Source: Styela clava (taxonomy: Eukaryota; Chordata; Ascidiacea; Stolidobranchia; Styelidae). From it: DNA of 64,000 bases. The stretch lies in contig NC_135252.1 of the NCBI RefSeq assembly GCF_964204865.1, positions 4,898,001 through 4,962,000 on the forward strand, written 5' to 3'. Positions 25,451 through 36,961 of this stretch are shown in pieces. The notes under the pieces were generated by a model, which saw only the letters and a program-made list of their open reading frames with translations, was not told the DNA's origin and searched no databases. Position 1 is the first letter of the stretch. Every line of letters starts with the position of its first letter. The position numbers and the translations under genes are program-made.

Positions 25451-26231
25451 CCTAAATTTTGCATTTTGTATTGTGGGGAATTTTGCAATATTAGCGTATA
25501 TTCATGGCTAGAGTGCACATTCCCAAATATTTCTCCGCTTTCGCTTCTAGCGTATATTGTACTTACTTAATTATTTTTATTATACAACATCTCATCCCTC
25601 TTAACCGGAAGGATATGGTAATGATCATAGTGAATTGCAAACTTTTGTAGTTTTTGGGGTGTATCATATTTTAATATTAGCGTTTATTCATGACACTATT
25701 GCAAAGGTTCCAAAAATTTTTTTTTTTTTTTTGACGAAAAAACTAATATCTCGCTCCACTGATGGGTAAGACGTGATGATGATATTTCAAATATCCAAAT
25801 TGCTATATAACGATAATGTACTTACTACATGAAATAACTTGTCATCTGACTTCGCCAGCGAAACATATTAATAAGATAACAAAAACTTTTTTTACTTTCT
25901 GGTTGCTACTTTTATTAAATAAAGAATTTTCGATATTCAATAAAATGCTTGTGAAACTTCTTGCACCTGTGAACTTTTGCAGCCATGATTATTTTTACAT
26001 TACAATTTGTGTTTCAAACAAAATTTCATTTCTTTGTTTTAATTATAGTTCATCAATCATGAGTTTAAATATGGGCAGTTTATGGTTGTAGGGAGTCAGC
26101 ATTAATTCATCAGAAATAAATTTATGTGGCATAAGATATATCCTTGTAATGACTATAAAAACTAGGCGATCATAAGAAAGATTATACTTACAATTTGTAA
26201 AAGATCCAGATTTTTAATATTTAAATACATA
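25451..26231. other. Intergenic, no gene seen
   Basis: AT-rich sequence. The 91-codon ORF at 25816-26091 (+) has no recognisable domain, and its codon content matches the surrounding AT-rich DNA. Confidence 0.35.
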
Positions 26232-26687
26232 CCGTATTTCCCGGCGAATAAGGCGCTTTTCTAGCCTCAAATTTTTGGCCTGATTTGGGGGGGGGGGGGG
26301 GGGGGGGGGTCGGGGGTCGTCTTATTAGGCGAGTATGGTAATTTTCATTTTTTTGGTGTCGCCTTATCATGTATTAGGTAATGTTCATTTATGGTGGACG
26401 CAATCGCGAGTTGAACACAATTAGATTAAAATTTAAAGACTGTTTGAATTCCAGTAGTTATTATGGATTGAATATATGCTACAAGAAAACGTCATTATAA
26501 GCTATTTTAACCAATGCGCAAACGCGGCGACCAGTCAAAAGGCATTGCATGGTATTTTGAGATTCCGATGTTGATGCGATTTTACTACCCCGACTTATTG
26601 GCCGGTTATATGCAAAACCCCATTTTTCAGGCTTAAAAACGGGCCTTGTCTTATTTACCGGGTAGACTTATTCGCCGGGAAATACGG
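26232..26687. mobile_element. TA-flanked MITE with CCGTATTTCCCGGCGAATAAG ends
   Basis: The left end CCGTATTTCCCGGCGAATAA is inverted exactly at the right end, and both ends are bordered by TA (26230-26231 and 26688-26689). A second inverted pair lies just inside (GGCGCTTTTCTAGCC against GGGCCTTGTC). It contains an uninterrupted run of 23 G at 26287-26309. Tc1/mariner-type insertion is inferred from the TA flanks. Confidence 0.75.
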
Positions 26688-27076
26688 TATATTTGACAGT
26701 GAACTGGAAGTTTGTCTGAAATACAAACATTCGGGAGTTAAAAAAGGACTTCCCTATACGTATGTAAGCTATTTCGCAGCCTTATTGAGCTTAACATCAT
26801 TTGTTGCTATTGGATGTGAAATATATATACATGAGCGAAACCATTGGTTCCACTAAAGCTGTGACTCTTGAGAAATATAACAATCCCGCGTGCACGATTG
26901 ACTGTGTGCAAATTCATTTCAGTAAGGGTATATATATATATATATAATCCCCAAAGCCAATCAGTAAATAATATGTACCGTATGCACACAAATTCGTGAG
27001 ATTAACAATGTCTTAAATAGCGTTTATAATCTGTTGCGGGCAACGACTTAGACAAAGCTTATGGTGTTTTCCGTTT

Positions 27077-27420
27077 CATTTTAGTATTTTATGCGCAAAA
27101 TTTGGCTTGCGAATTCATTTCATTTATCTTCAACACCTAATCGCCGATGATTTTATTGTAGCGAATTGTATTGTATTGTTGTTTAATGTAATTTAACCAC
27201 TTTATATTAACAGTATTTTAAATTCAATGAAATAGGTCATTTTTCATTTTAGTATTTTATGCGCAAAATTTGGCTTGCGAATTCATTTCATTTATCTTCA
27301 ACACCTAATCGCCGATGATTTTATTGTAGCGAATTGTATTGTACTGTTATTGTATTGTTGTTTAATGTAATTTAACCACTTTATATTAACAGTATTTTAA
27401 ATTCAATGAAATAGGTCATT
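27077..27420. repeat. Near-identical tandem duplication, period 168 bp
   Basis: CATTTTAGTATTTTATGCGC begins at 27077 and again at 27245, and about 165 bases follow in near-perfect agreement through TTCAATGAAATAGGTCAT. The second copy carries a roughly 10-base extra 'tactgttattgtat' stretch. The close match implies a recent event. Confidence 0.85.
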
Positions 27421-27654
27421 CATTGTAGCTATTTTTCCCTGATAATGATTTATCGCGGCAAGCCTCAGCTCCCTCTGTATCGACCAATTATGACGTGCAG
27501 ATAGGGCCATCAATCCCCTATAACACAATAACTATCAATGGATTCACAGGTACGAGCAAGAACTAAAAAGGAATCATCATAACACTGACTGAAGGTGTTT
27601 CTAACCTAAATAACATGCCACATTTACAGCAAAATTCAAAAGCATGCGTTACTT

Positions 27655-27808
27655 GCGACCCATCTGACTGCTTCACTGATAATGGAGCCGGAGCCCAAGT
27701 TCGGCACTAAAAAATGAAGCTCCGGAGCTGGAGTCACAGTTTGAATATACTGTACTGTTAATCCGGAGCTGGAGCCACTGTAATTTCAAACCAGCTCCCC
27801 AGCCCTGA
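27655..27808. mobile_element. Probable hAT-like MITE remnant (GGAGCTGGAG type)
   Basis: The right edge CCAGCTCCCCAGCCCTG reads CAGGGCTGGGGAGCTGG in reverse, and internal GCTCCGGAGCTGGAG motifs occur on both sides. The left end is degenerate. Confidence 0.4.
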
Positions 27809-29110
27809 TCTAAATGCATGAAATTTCGGGACGCCATATTATAAGCGTCATTGATGTACAGACTTGTTCAACTGTATACAATGATCTACCATGACTAGAC
27901 TGCATGACTTATGTTTGACTTTGAAATTATAAATGTAATTGGTAGCACATTCAGTTGAAAGTACATGGTGATTAAATTTTAGTCAGTCAAAATAACAATC
28001 TTCACCGAATGAATCCCATCTCTGCTGTACCGTTTAATTATTATGCAGATACTGTTACATTTTTGAGGCAAATAAACATACATACATAAAATATATATCT
28101 TAAAAATCAGGTCATCTCAGTAAAATATTGCAACATATTAGCCACAAAAATGAATTATTTGGTAATGGTAATGCCATGGATTTTCCAAATGCAACTGGTT
28201 TTGCTGCAAAGGTCTTGAACTCTGCCTATGGTATATCAATGGGGAGAAAGGTAGGGTACTATTCAATTTCATGACCATCTGCAAAAATCAGTGAAAAAAA
28301 AAGGAAAAAAATTACGAGCTCTTCAACAACATTACATGTTTTACTAAGCTTTTGACATTAAAAAAGCTTTAAATCAAAATTAATTCAATTTTGATGTATG
28401 TTGGTTGTTGACATGCATTCTGCTATGTAAGTGCTTCCTTCAGTATCAATTACAGCAGCACATTATCATGGTATGAGTGAAACATAGTTCGACGACTACC
28501 AATCATCTCATTAGTCATACCTGACACAGAAACATGAAATCAGGAAGAAAAATTGCATATAATTAACCCATGAATTACTTCCCTCTCACTGGTCTCGAAA
28601 ATCGTCTCTACGTCAGCCATGAAATTACACTTGTGCAATGGAACCCGCTTTAATGAACCACCACCACCATGCGATGGGGCCATGAACCCCCAAGACCCCA
28701 TCATTTTCATTACTTAATCCTTATCATTATAATGTGGTTTTAGTGTAGTGCACCAGATGCCGAAAAAAGGCAAAAGTAGCGAAATAAATATTATAAACAT
28801 TGAATAATACAAAGGTAATAATGGAATTTGAACAGACAAACTAAGTAAGAAAATATTCTCTAATCAATATGATTAGTTCCAGAAGTTTCATTGCATAAGT
28901 ACAAAAAAAGAAAAATTAAGAAATTGCAAGTGGTAGTTAACAATTCACAAAAATTTTTCAACGAAGCTGCGAAGCGGAGTGAAAGAAACTCTTTATACGT
29001 AACATAGCTATTCAATAAAAGCTGGTCAAATGAATATGAAGCTATATCTAGTGTAACACTGCATCAGAAGCTATTGATATAATATCATTACCACCACTAC
29101 ATTATTACCG
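27809..29110. other. 3' flank of RAB24, no gene seen
   Basis: About 1.3 kb with no supported exon. It probably includes the RAB24 3' UTR on the minus strand, but the poly(A) site is not clear. Confidence 0.35.
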
Positions 29111-30025
29111 TCACGTAAAACAACAATTTTTTTTATTTTCTGATATATTAGCGGAGTTTAAATCAATATCTGAGGAGTTCATATCATTTGTTGGCATGTC
29201 ATGATCTGGAACATATTCATCTGCAATTCTTTGGAAAAGTGCAAGTACATTATGATTGGTTTTGCTTGAGGTTTCAAAAACAGTGGCTCCTATTTCAGTC
29301 CCATAGTCAACACAGTCATGATAATCAACTGCCCTTTGCTTTCCTTCATCGAGCACTAAATCCAACTTTGTGCCACATAGATATATTTTACAATGTTCTT
29401 CTGCATCTTGCAATTCATTTACCCAGAATCTGGCTTTTTCAAAGCTTTTTACATCTGCAACATCATAGCAAACAATTGCAGCTCTGGCACCACGATAATA
29501 TATCCTGCTCATTGCTTGATATTTTTCAGAACCTGCAGTATCCCAAATTCCAAGTGTCACCCACCTTCAAAAAAATGTAAAGTTAATCAAGTATCATAAT
29601 ATTCCACAAACTACTCATAATTTCGGTCATCAAAAACTAGTTTCCATGAGCCCATGAATATTGTTTCAGGATAGTGAAAGAAAATATTATTAGGTTTTAA
29701 TTTCTTAATCCAAAATTGCCCTCAGGGACATGTAAGCTTATGTTTGAAACTAGTCTTTGATATACCGGTAAAAAGAAAAAAAAGATTGAGAACAGCGAGT
29801 CTGTGACTGGAGTTGAATACAATGAGAACATATTTGAATTAATTTTTACCTGCCATTAACTTGCATTTTCTTGGCTCCAAAAGCAGCACCAATTGTGTTT
29901 TGATATGCTGTACCATTGAATCTGTCATACAAAAACCTCTCAACAAGGCTTGTCTTGCCTCCACACTCTTTTCCAAGAAGAACAACCTTGCAATCAACAA
30001 TATCGCTTGGCATTCTTTGGGTCAT
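29111..30025 (-). CDS. rab24: RAB24 small GTPase (two exons)
   Basis: Atypical Rab linked to late autophagy and endosome/lysosome traffic. Exons 30025-29850 and 29564-29111 (phase 2 junction) give 209 aa. The P-loop is GKECGGKTS (aa 18-26) and is followed by [10 protein letters not shown] and switch [10 protein letters not shown]. Switch II is [20 protein letters not shown], with Ser71 where most GTPases have the catalytic Gln; this Ser is a known mark of RAB24. The base-binding motif is TKLD instead of NKxD, also as in RAB24. The tail NKKNCCFT offers a CC prenylation site. The same strand carries a RAB24-like gene 2.9 kb upstream with the same intron position. Confidence 0.92.
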
Positions 30026-31020
30026 AGTATAGGAAAAATGATATCTACCTGTTATCTACTGTATACATAATAGAACCGTATATTTTCTAGAATATAATGG
30101 TATAAAAGACAATAAACAACATGATATATTGCATGCAACATATTGACAGTAGAATCATTTTTTAGTGTGAAAAATAACTAGAGTATGCACAATCACAATT
30201 TTAGCAGGACATAGACTATTTTTATGTGATGAATTCAAAGAACTAAACCCCAAAACTTCAATTTTAGCACAATGAAATATTAACAAATTCACTACTGCTT
30301 GAGAAGGTGACTGGCTAGAGATTAAATCTAACACCAGCAATCAAAACTCATTGGGTTATGTCCTTGCCATTCAACTAACTTACGCTACAATATACACAAA
30401 CGTACAACAAAGGGAGGTTATAAAATATTTCCTATGCATAGACTATAGAGTAAAGGTTATAAAAACTGCTACAATATTGAAACTAAATTAGATACAGTGG
30501 ACCATTTATAATTGTTTCAGTACATGTTTTGTATATGAATGTACAAGCACATCATATTTGTGAATGGAAGCTTATTTCAAGGATTCACATTTTGGTCAAA
30601 TAATTCCCCGCTGGCTTTCTATAGTTTAAATTGTATAAAATTAATATAAATTTAAAGTTTGATTTAGGGTCAACATTCCAAATATCTCCTGTAATTCCAT
30701 TAATATTATTTCATCGCAACTAAATTTGATGTCCTTTCCCTTCATGCCTAACAAAATTCTTGATGGTAATGTCAAAATCATAAGCGTATGATAGTTTCTC
30801 ACTCAAACGATTTCAACTATGTTTATAAAAAAAATGCCATAATAAAAATTGAAACAAATGTGTAAAAATGTGATATTATTAAAATATATTTGCAGGTTTT
30901 TCAAAAAGCAATATTGCAAAGACAAATCAGATTTGTCTTTGTTAAACCACAGAAAAACAATACAGTGGAAAATTTCATAATGAGTAAAATCATATGACAT
31001 CATTCTTTGAAGTTCTTATA
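30026..31020. other. RAB24 upstream region, no gene seen
   Basis: AT-rich DNA before the RAB24 start codon. Short ORFs at 30155-30340 and 30803-31003 (-) lack motifs. Confidence 0.35.
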
Positions 31021-32720
31021 ATAAATAAACAGAAAATAATTTAGTAAACGTCATCGAATGTGTCAACTGCTCTATTGCCAACTGACAAATATAATAAAGA
31101 AACAATTAAAACGCAATAAAAGAATGATAACTATGATTAATAACAATCGTATTGCTCATATTTAAAATTTGTTAATATTACCCTTCTTACAATGACGCAT
31201 AGCTGCTACTCATATTCGTCAAGGATTTCCAGTGTGATTATAGGAATTTTATTAGACAACATTTTCAGGTACTGCAGAATCAAAATTCCAAATATTTCAC
31301 TTAGTATATTTGAATAAATATGAAAAGTGAGTGCTGGATAGCCGGAATCATATAATTAATATCTTTTCTGATTATCAAAACAATCATTTCAAATTTAAAT
31401 GACTTTTTTGGTTGTACTTCATATTTAAAGTTGGTTAATGTAGTTTTGGCCTCATAAATACCCGGAATGAGTTTTAAAATAAGTAAAATAAAAATAGTGA
31501 TTAATCATGAATACAATATACTATTTAAAAAAGAGGTTACCAGGAGTATGAATGAAAAGGAAAAAAATGTAATCAAAAATTCAATACAAGTTTAATAAAA
31601 TAAATATAGATGAAAACAATGGATTGGCAGAAAAAACAATTGTACAATATACTGCATGTAGAAATCACTCTCTGCCATGAATCTTTATTTTATTTTTCAT
31701 AAATTAATTCAGAATGAACCAGATGATATTTCTTGAGTGTTCTCAAGTCTTAATGGAAATCAAACCTCAACATGTATATAACCAATCGACTGTAAAATTT
31801 TGAAGAAATATACTTGATATAAAATATAGCATTGACCTATATCAAATAAACAGAAAATAATCCGGAAAACGTCATCAGAATATGTCAACTGCTCTTTTGA
31901 CAAGTGACAATATATAAAAAATATACAATTAAAACACAACAAAGGAATGATAACAATGATTAATAACAATTGTATTGCTCATATCTAAAATTTGTTAATA
32001 TTACCTTCCTTACAATGTTGCATAGCTACTCACCTGGGCTAAATTATAATGCATTTACATTACCTTTTTGGTTGTACTTCCAATTTGTATTTGGTTAATG
32101 TAGTTTTGACTACCTAAATACCCGCAAAGAATTTGAAAATAAGTATATTAAAAATAGTGAATATTCGTGAATGCAATATACTATTGAAAAAGGAGGTTGA
32201 CAGTATGATGTATGAATATTGAGTAAATAAAGTAAATATATTGAATAAAAATGAAAAAATGTAATCAATAATTCAGCACAAGTTTAACAAAATAAATATA
32301 AAGATGGATGAAGATGGTGGCAAAAACAATAGTACATTTTACTGCATGTAGAGAATACTCTCCGACAGGAATGAACCAGATGATATTCTTTGAGTGTTGC
32401 CAAGTTTTGTTGGAACTCAAGTGGCGTATCTAGAGTATGGCAGCCATCGCAACAGCAAAAAATTTTAATCGTAAAATGTTTCAATAAAATGATTTCAACA
32501 GGAAATACATGAGTTAATCATAACTCGCATTTTTACTTAACATACAAGTATCACAATTGAACAACAATCGTTAAAAATTGCCAGTCAATAATCCAGGAGC
32601 CGCATTTTTAAATTTGCCTTGGGTGCCATTTTGCATGAATACGCCACTGCACCAACCTCAACATGTATAAAACCATTAGACTGCAAAATTTGAATAAAAA
32701 CACTTGATATAGAATAAATA
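31020..32720. repeat. Direct duplications of non-coding DNA between the two Rab genes
   Basis: The block at about 31025-31200 (CAGAAAATAATTTAGTAAAC to TTTGTTAATATTACCCTTC) recurs at about 31850-32015. The block at about 31611-31672 (ending ACTGCATGTAGAAATCACTC) recurs near 32310-32362. AACCTCAACATGTATATAACC at about 31766 recurs near 32655. The repeats are direct, diverged and collinear, so an ancestral unit of about 0.8 kb was duplicated. No Rab coding remnant was found in it. Confidence 0.7.
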
Positions 32721-32889
32721 TGGCATAGATCTACACATTTCGATACATATATATGAATACACAGCAACAAGAAATTCATAGTGAAATTCATGTATAAGAA
32801 ATTGAAATATATAGCATGATTAGACCAATTCACTGAAATCTTTCTGCCGCAGTAGTTATGATTATGTTGGCAATGATGAAATTTCATAA

Positions 32890-33922
32890 TTAGCAGCACT
32901 TTTTTTCATTTTGTTTCTCAACTGCATTTACATTAACTTGAGTAGAAACTGAACTATTATTTTCAACAGGTTCCAAGTCATCAGCAATCATTTGAAAAAG
33001 CTGAAAGACATTATAACTCATCTTGCTTGATGTCTCAAAAACCTTGGTTTGAAAAATTTGAAGGTCTTGTAATGTAACAGCACGGTTTTTTATACCATCC
33101 CATATCAGATCGGCTTTGTTTCCACAAGCGTAAATTTTACAACCTTTCTCTGCATTGCGTAGTTGCTTTATCCAATATTCCAATCGCTCAAAGCTTCTCA
33201 AATCAGTCAGATCACAGCATACTACTGCAGCATTTGCATTACGATAGTACAAATTTGCAAGTGCCTGATATCTCTCTTGTCCGGCAGTATCCCAAATTTG
33301 CAGTGATACAGGCCTAGTATGCACATCATGAAAAATGAGAAAAAATATTATTAATCAATTATTATTACATGGAGGACAATATTGACAAGTGAAACATAAA
33401 AATCTTGGTTAGAATATTTACATTTTTTTACAATTGCAATAGGGGATAAAAATACAATTTTCATTTGATTAGGCAGAATGAAGTATCTCCTCACATCTCT
33501 GTAATGACAAAAATCTATTCAGATCTAAAGCTGAACCAGCCCTTTAGCAGAAGTTCACTTAGCTATTATAAATAGAGAAAAGTGTTATACTGTTATATGA
33601 GAAGGTTGCCTAAGCCTTCAATTTTATTATGCTGTAATGTCATGCTAATCTAATACCTGGATACATTAACATGGAAAAATCTCATTTCTGCTCCTGAAAG
33701 TAGCATACTATGGTACTGTACTACACTGACAGTACTAACTTACCCATTATTACTTGTCATCACGGTTTTTGTTCCGAAAGCAGCTCCAATAGTTGGTTGG
33801 GTTGATGCATCAAACATATCATTCATAAATCTTCGAAGAAGACAAGTCTTTCCAGATCCAGCATCACCGAGCATGACAACTTTACAAATAGAAGATTTTC
33901 GAACCTGCAATCTTTTATCCAT
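32890..33922 (-). CDS. RAB24-like small GTPase paralogue (two exons)
   Basis: Small GTPase most like RAB24, probably a vesicle-traffic regulator. Exons 33922-33744 and 33313-32890 (phase 2 junction) give 200 aa. The P-loop is GDAGSGKTC (aa 19-27), switch I TIGAAFGTK, switch II WDTAGQERYQALANLYYRNA with canonical Gln72, and the base-binding motif is NKAD. The tail EKKCC is a prenylation site. The intron lies at the same place and phase as in the adjacent RAB24 (just before the WDTAG strand), and both share SFER, W(I/V)..L(R/Q)(N/D)AE and FETSSK. A tandem duplication is therefore likely. Unlike RAB24 it keeps the residues for ordinary GTP hydrolysis. Another Rab subfamily is possible but fits less well. 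Confidence 0.87.
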
Positions 33923-34535
33923 GTGTGTTGTAGGCTACTATTACAGTATTAAGAAAATATTTAATTTCAAATTCATCAGAAACAAAAAGATGGAATGTGA
34001 GTTTCTTATTACTGTATTATATTATTGTACACTAAAACTGTAAAAACATGTATCAGTATTATACCAGTATAATGAACCGGTTTAGGGATAAATTCGTTAT
34101 TTTAGGTAAAATTCATAAAAAGACTGGAAATTGCTTATTGCAAAATTGTAAATTAGATCAATAAAAAGCCCATTTTAAATTAGAAAACAGATGTCAACCA
34201 ACATGTTCTTAAATGCTACACTGTTTTTATTGGCTAAAATGTTCTTTGTAGGCTAAACCGGTACAAACCATATTACATACTGGAACTGGACCGCACTTTG
34301 ACTCAATTACAGCAGTAGCAGATTTACTGCTAATTAACACAATACAGCAATAACGCAGCATAAACTCCACTGTGTTTAACAACTTGCGCTGTACAGCAGA
34401 AGGCGTGATGTAAAAAGTAAACGTGCACCACTTCTTTTTCTGTTTTTGGCAAAACCTTCCGACTGATAATCTTAAAATCTGTACATTTTAAACCTACCGG
34501 TAACGCAGGGTTTTGCTGCCTTTCCTGATACCGTA
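33923..34535. other. Upstream of the RAB24-like gene, no gene seen
   Basis: About 600 bases between the Rab start codon and the hAT target duplication at 34536. No exon or promoter element is clear. Confidence 0.35.
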
Positions 34536-34756
34536 CTATAATCCAGGGGTCGGGAACCTTTTTGGTCAAGAGAGCCACGAAAGGTACATAGCCTACATAT
34601 TTTCAATTGCATTTCGGTGCGAACCATATACACATTTTTACTCAAAAGTTGACACAATGTCAATATACAATTAATGTGACTTCTGGTGCCACATGCTGTC
34701 GCTGAGGGTCTTGAACGACTGCTCACATGCAGCACAAGTTGAAATCCATGATCCTC

Positions 34757-34800
34757 ATCATGAATGGTAATCGGACGAGAGGCCGTGGTTCGCCATATGG
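34757..34800 (+). mobile_element. SINE fragment inside the hAT element
   Basis: GAATGGTAATCGGACGAGAG and then GCCGTGGTTCGCCATATGG match the 3' half of the SINE at 41324-41687 almost exactly, in the same orientation. Both the tRNA-like head and the TCCTA tail are missing. Confidence 0.65.
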
Positions 34801-35071
34801 TTAGTCGTTGGGTTGAGCTTTGCTAATCCAAAAAATTAGCTTTGCTAATCCAATCTAAATATTACAAATATACAGTATAAACGGACGGAATACTTTTATT
34901 CCTTTATTGCTCCGCAACTCTATCGCTTCGTAATAACGGTGATATCACAAAATATGTGCCTGTCTGGTGATTGTCTCGCATAACATAGACAGACATGTGC
35001 TGAGCACTCGTTCCCGAACTTATTGGCAAATTTGGCTATAAAAGAGAAATCTGGTAGCAATAGTAAGCTTA

Positions 35072-36400
35072 GGGCAACCCTGAAATGCGGGAAACGGGAA
35101 CGACGGGAACTACGGGAAATGCACTAAAATGCGGGAACTGCGGGAACGACGGGAAATTGCAAAAACTAAAATGCGGAAACTACGGGAATGACGGGAACTA
35201 CGGGAAATTTCACTAAAAAGCGGGAAAATTCACAAAAAGCGGGAATGACGGGAAATCGCTTTAAGGTACGGGAAATATTCATTTTGGGGTATGTTTAGGG
35301 GAAATTGTTCTAGAAAACGAAAGCAATGGTTAATATACGCTTGGGGGTGTATGTACGTGAAAATTTATCTAAAATGCGGGAACGACGGCAAATCGCGTTA
35401 AAGTACGGGAAATACTCATTTCAGAGTATGTTTAGAAGAAATTGCACTAGAAAATGGAAGCAACGGGAAATATACGCTTGGGTTGTGTGGATACGGAAAT
35501 TTCACTAAAAGATTCTAATAATATTCAGATTCGGATAACATGTATTCGGATAATATGTATGTTAGTACAATTACCCCGTACATGCACACTCAAGTATAAA
35601 CGGCACTCCGGAAGTATGTGCAACAAGATGACGCACAACCTGAACCCTAACCTGGTATACATACTATGTTCAGGTTGTGCGTCATCTTGTTGCACATACT
35701 TCGGGAGCGCCGTATAAACTTGCCGTTGCTTTTGCTATTCAATGCAAAATTACCTCACACATACTCTAAAATACATATTTCCCATACCCTAAAGCAAATT
35801 CCCGTCATTCCCGTCTTTTGTGAAATTTCCCGTAGTTCCCGCAATTTCAAATTGACAAATTCCCGTCGTTCCCGCAGGTCCCGTTTTTTAGTGCATTTCC
35901 CGTCGTTCCCGTTTCCCGCATTTTAGGGCCCTAATGACGGCGGGAAAGAGGGGAAATTGCTCTCAGATAGGGAGAATATGCATTTTAGAGTGTATGTAGG
36001 GGAAATTTCACTTAATAGCGGGGAATTTCACACAAAGTGGGAATGACGGGAAATAGCTCTAAGATTGGGGAAATGGGCATTTTATTGTGTATGTACGGGA
36101 AATTGTACTAGAAGGCGAGAGCAACGGGAAATATACACTTGAATGTGTAGGTACAAGAAATTGTATTGAAAAGCGGAAATTACGGAAAATAATACTCATG
36201 AGTAGGAACTATGTGATATTTTGGGAAATTTCACTGAAAATTGGGTGGGTATAAGGGAAATTCTCTAAATAAGCGGCGATGACGGGAACAACGGTAATTG
36301 ATGGCGATGACGGCAATGAAAAGCGAACGTATTGACAAATGACGGGGAGAGTCGGAAGAGTAAGAGCATCGCGTAAAAAATAAATAATATGTATTTAGCT
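35072..36400. repeat. Left foldback arm, GGGAA-rich subrepeats
   Basis: The arm is built from short variants of GCGGGAACTGCGGGAACGAC, ACGGGAAAT and AATGCGGG, mostly purine-rich on this strand. It includes an internal palindrome at 35605-35706 and an inverted patch at about 35710-35930 reading TTCCCGTCGTTCCCG. It ends near GGCAATGAAAAGCGAACGTA and ATTTAGCTGTTTTA, which start the other arm in reverse. Confidence 0.85.
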
Positions 36401-36961
36401 GTTTTATATAGAAAATTACAACAAAATATGTAAGTATTGAAAATGGCGGGAAGAGCGGAAAATTGCGGAAAAGGCGGGAAGAGTAAGAATATCTTGGGAA
36501 TGCGGAAAATAGGTATTTAGGTGTTTTATATAGAAAATTGCAACAAAATACGTAAGTCTTGAAAATGGTGGGAAAAGCGGAAAATTGCGGAAAAGACGGG
36601 AAGAGTGAGAATATGGCGGGAATGCGGAAAATAAGTATTCAGGTGTTTTATATAGAAAAGGGCAAAAAATACGTAAGTATTGAAAATAGCGGGAAGAGCG
36701 GAAAAATGCGGGAAGAGTAAGAATATCGCGGGAATGCGGAAAATAAGTATTCAGGTGTTTTATATAGAAAATTGAAACAAAATACGTAAGTATTGAAAAT
36801 GGCGGAAAAGGCGGGAAGAGTAAGAATATCTCGGGAATGCGGAAAATAAGTATTTAGGTGTTTTATATAGAAAATTGCAACAAAATACGTAAGTATTGAA
36901 AATGGTGGGAAGAACGGAAAAGGCGGGAAGATTGAGAAAATCGCTGTAAAACAGGAAGTTT
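36391..36961. repeat. Five-unit tandem array inside the foldback, left side only
   Basis: Units start GTATTTAGGTGTTTTATATA at about 36391, 36513, 36635, 36747 and 36850, with a truncated start near 36961. Periods are about 122, 122, 112, 103 and 111 bases. Each contains ACGTAAGTATTGAAAATGGC and GGCGGGAAGAGTAAGAATAT. The right arm has only the first bases of one unit, so the array is asymmetric. Confidence 0.85.

Noticed and set aside
29188-29580. 130-codon plus-strand ORF opposite RAB24
   Set aside because: It is an antisense shadow of RAB24 exon 2.
36391-36961. CRISPR-like appearance of regularly spaced repeats
   Set aside because: The units are contiguous diverged tandem repeats without unique spacers, in animal DNA inside a transposon.
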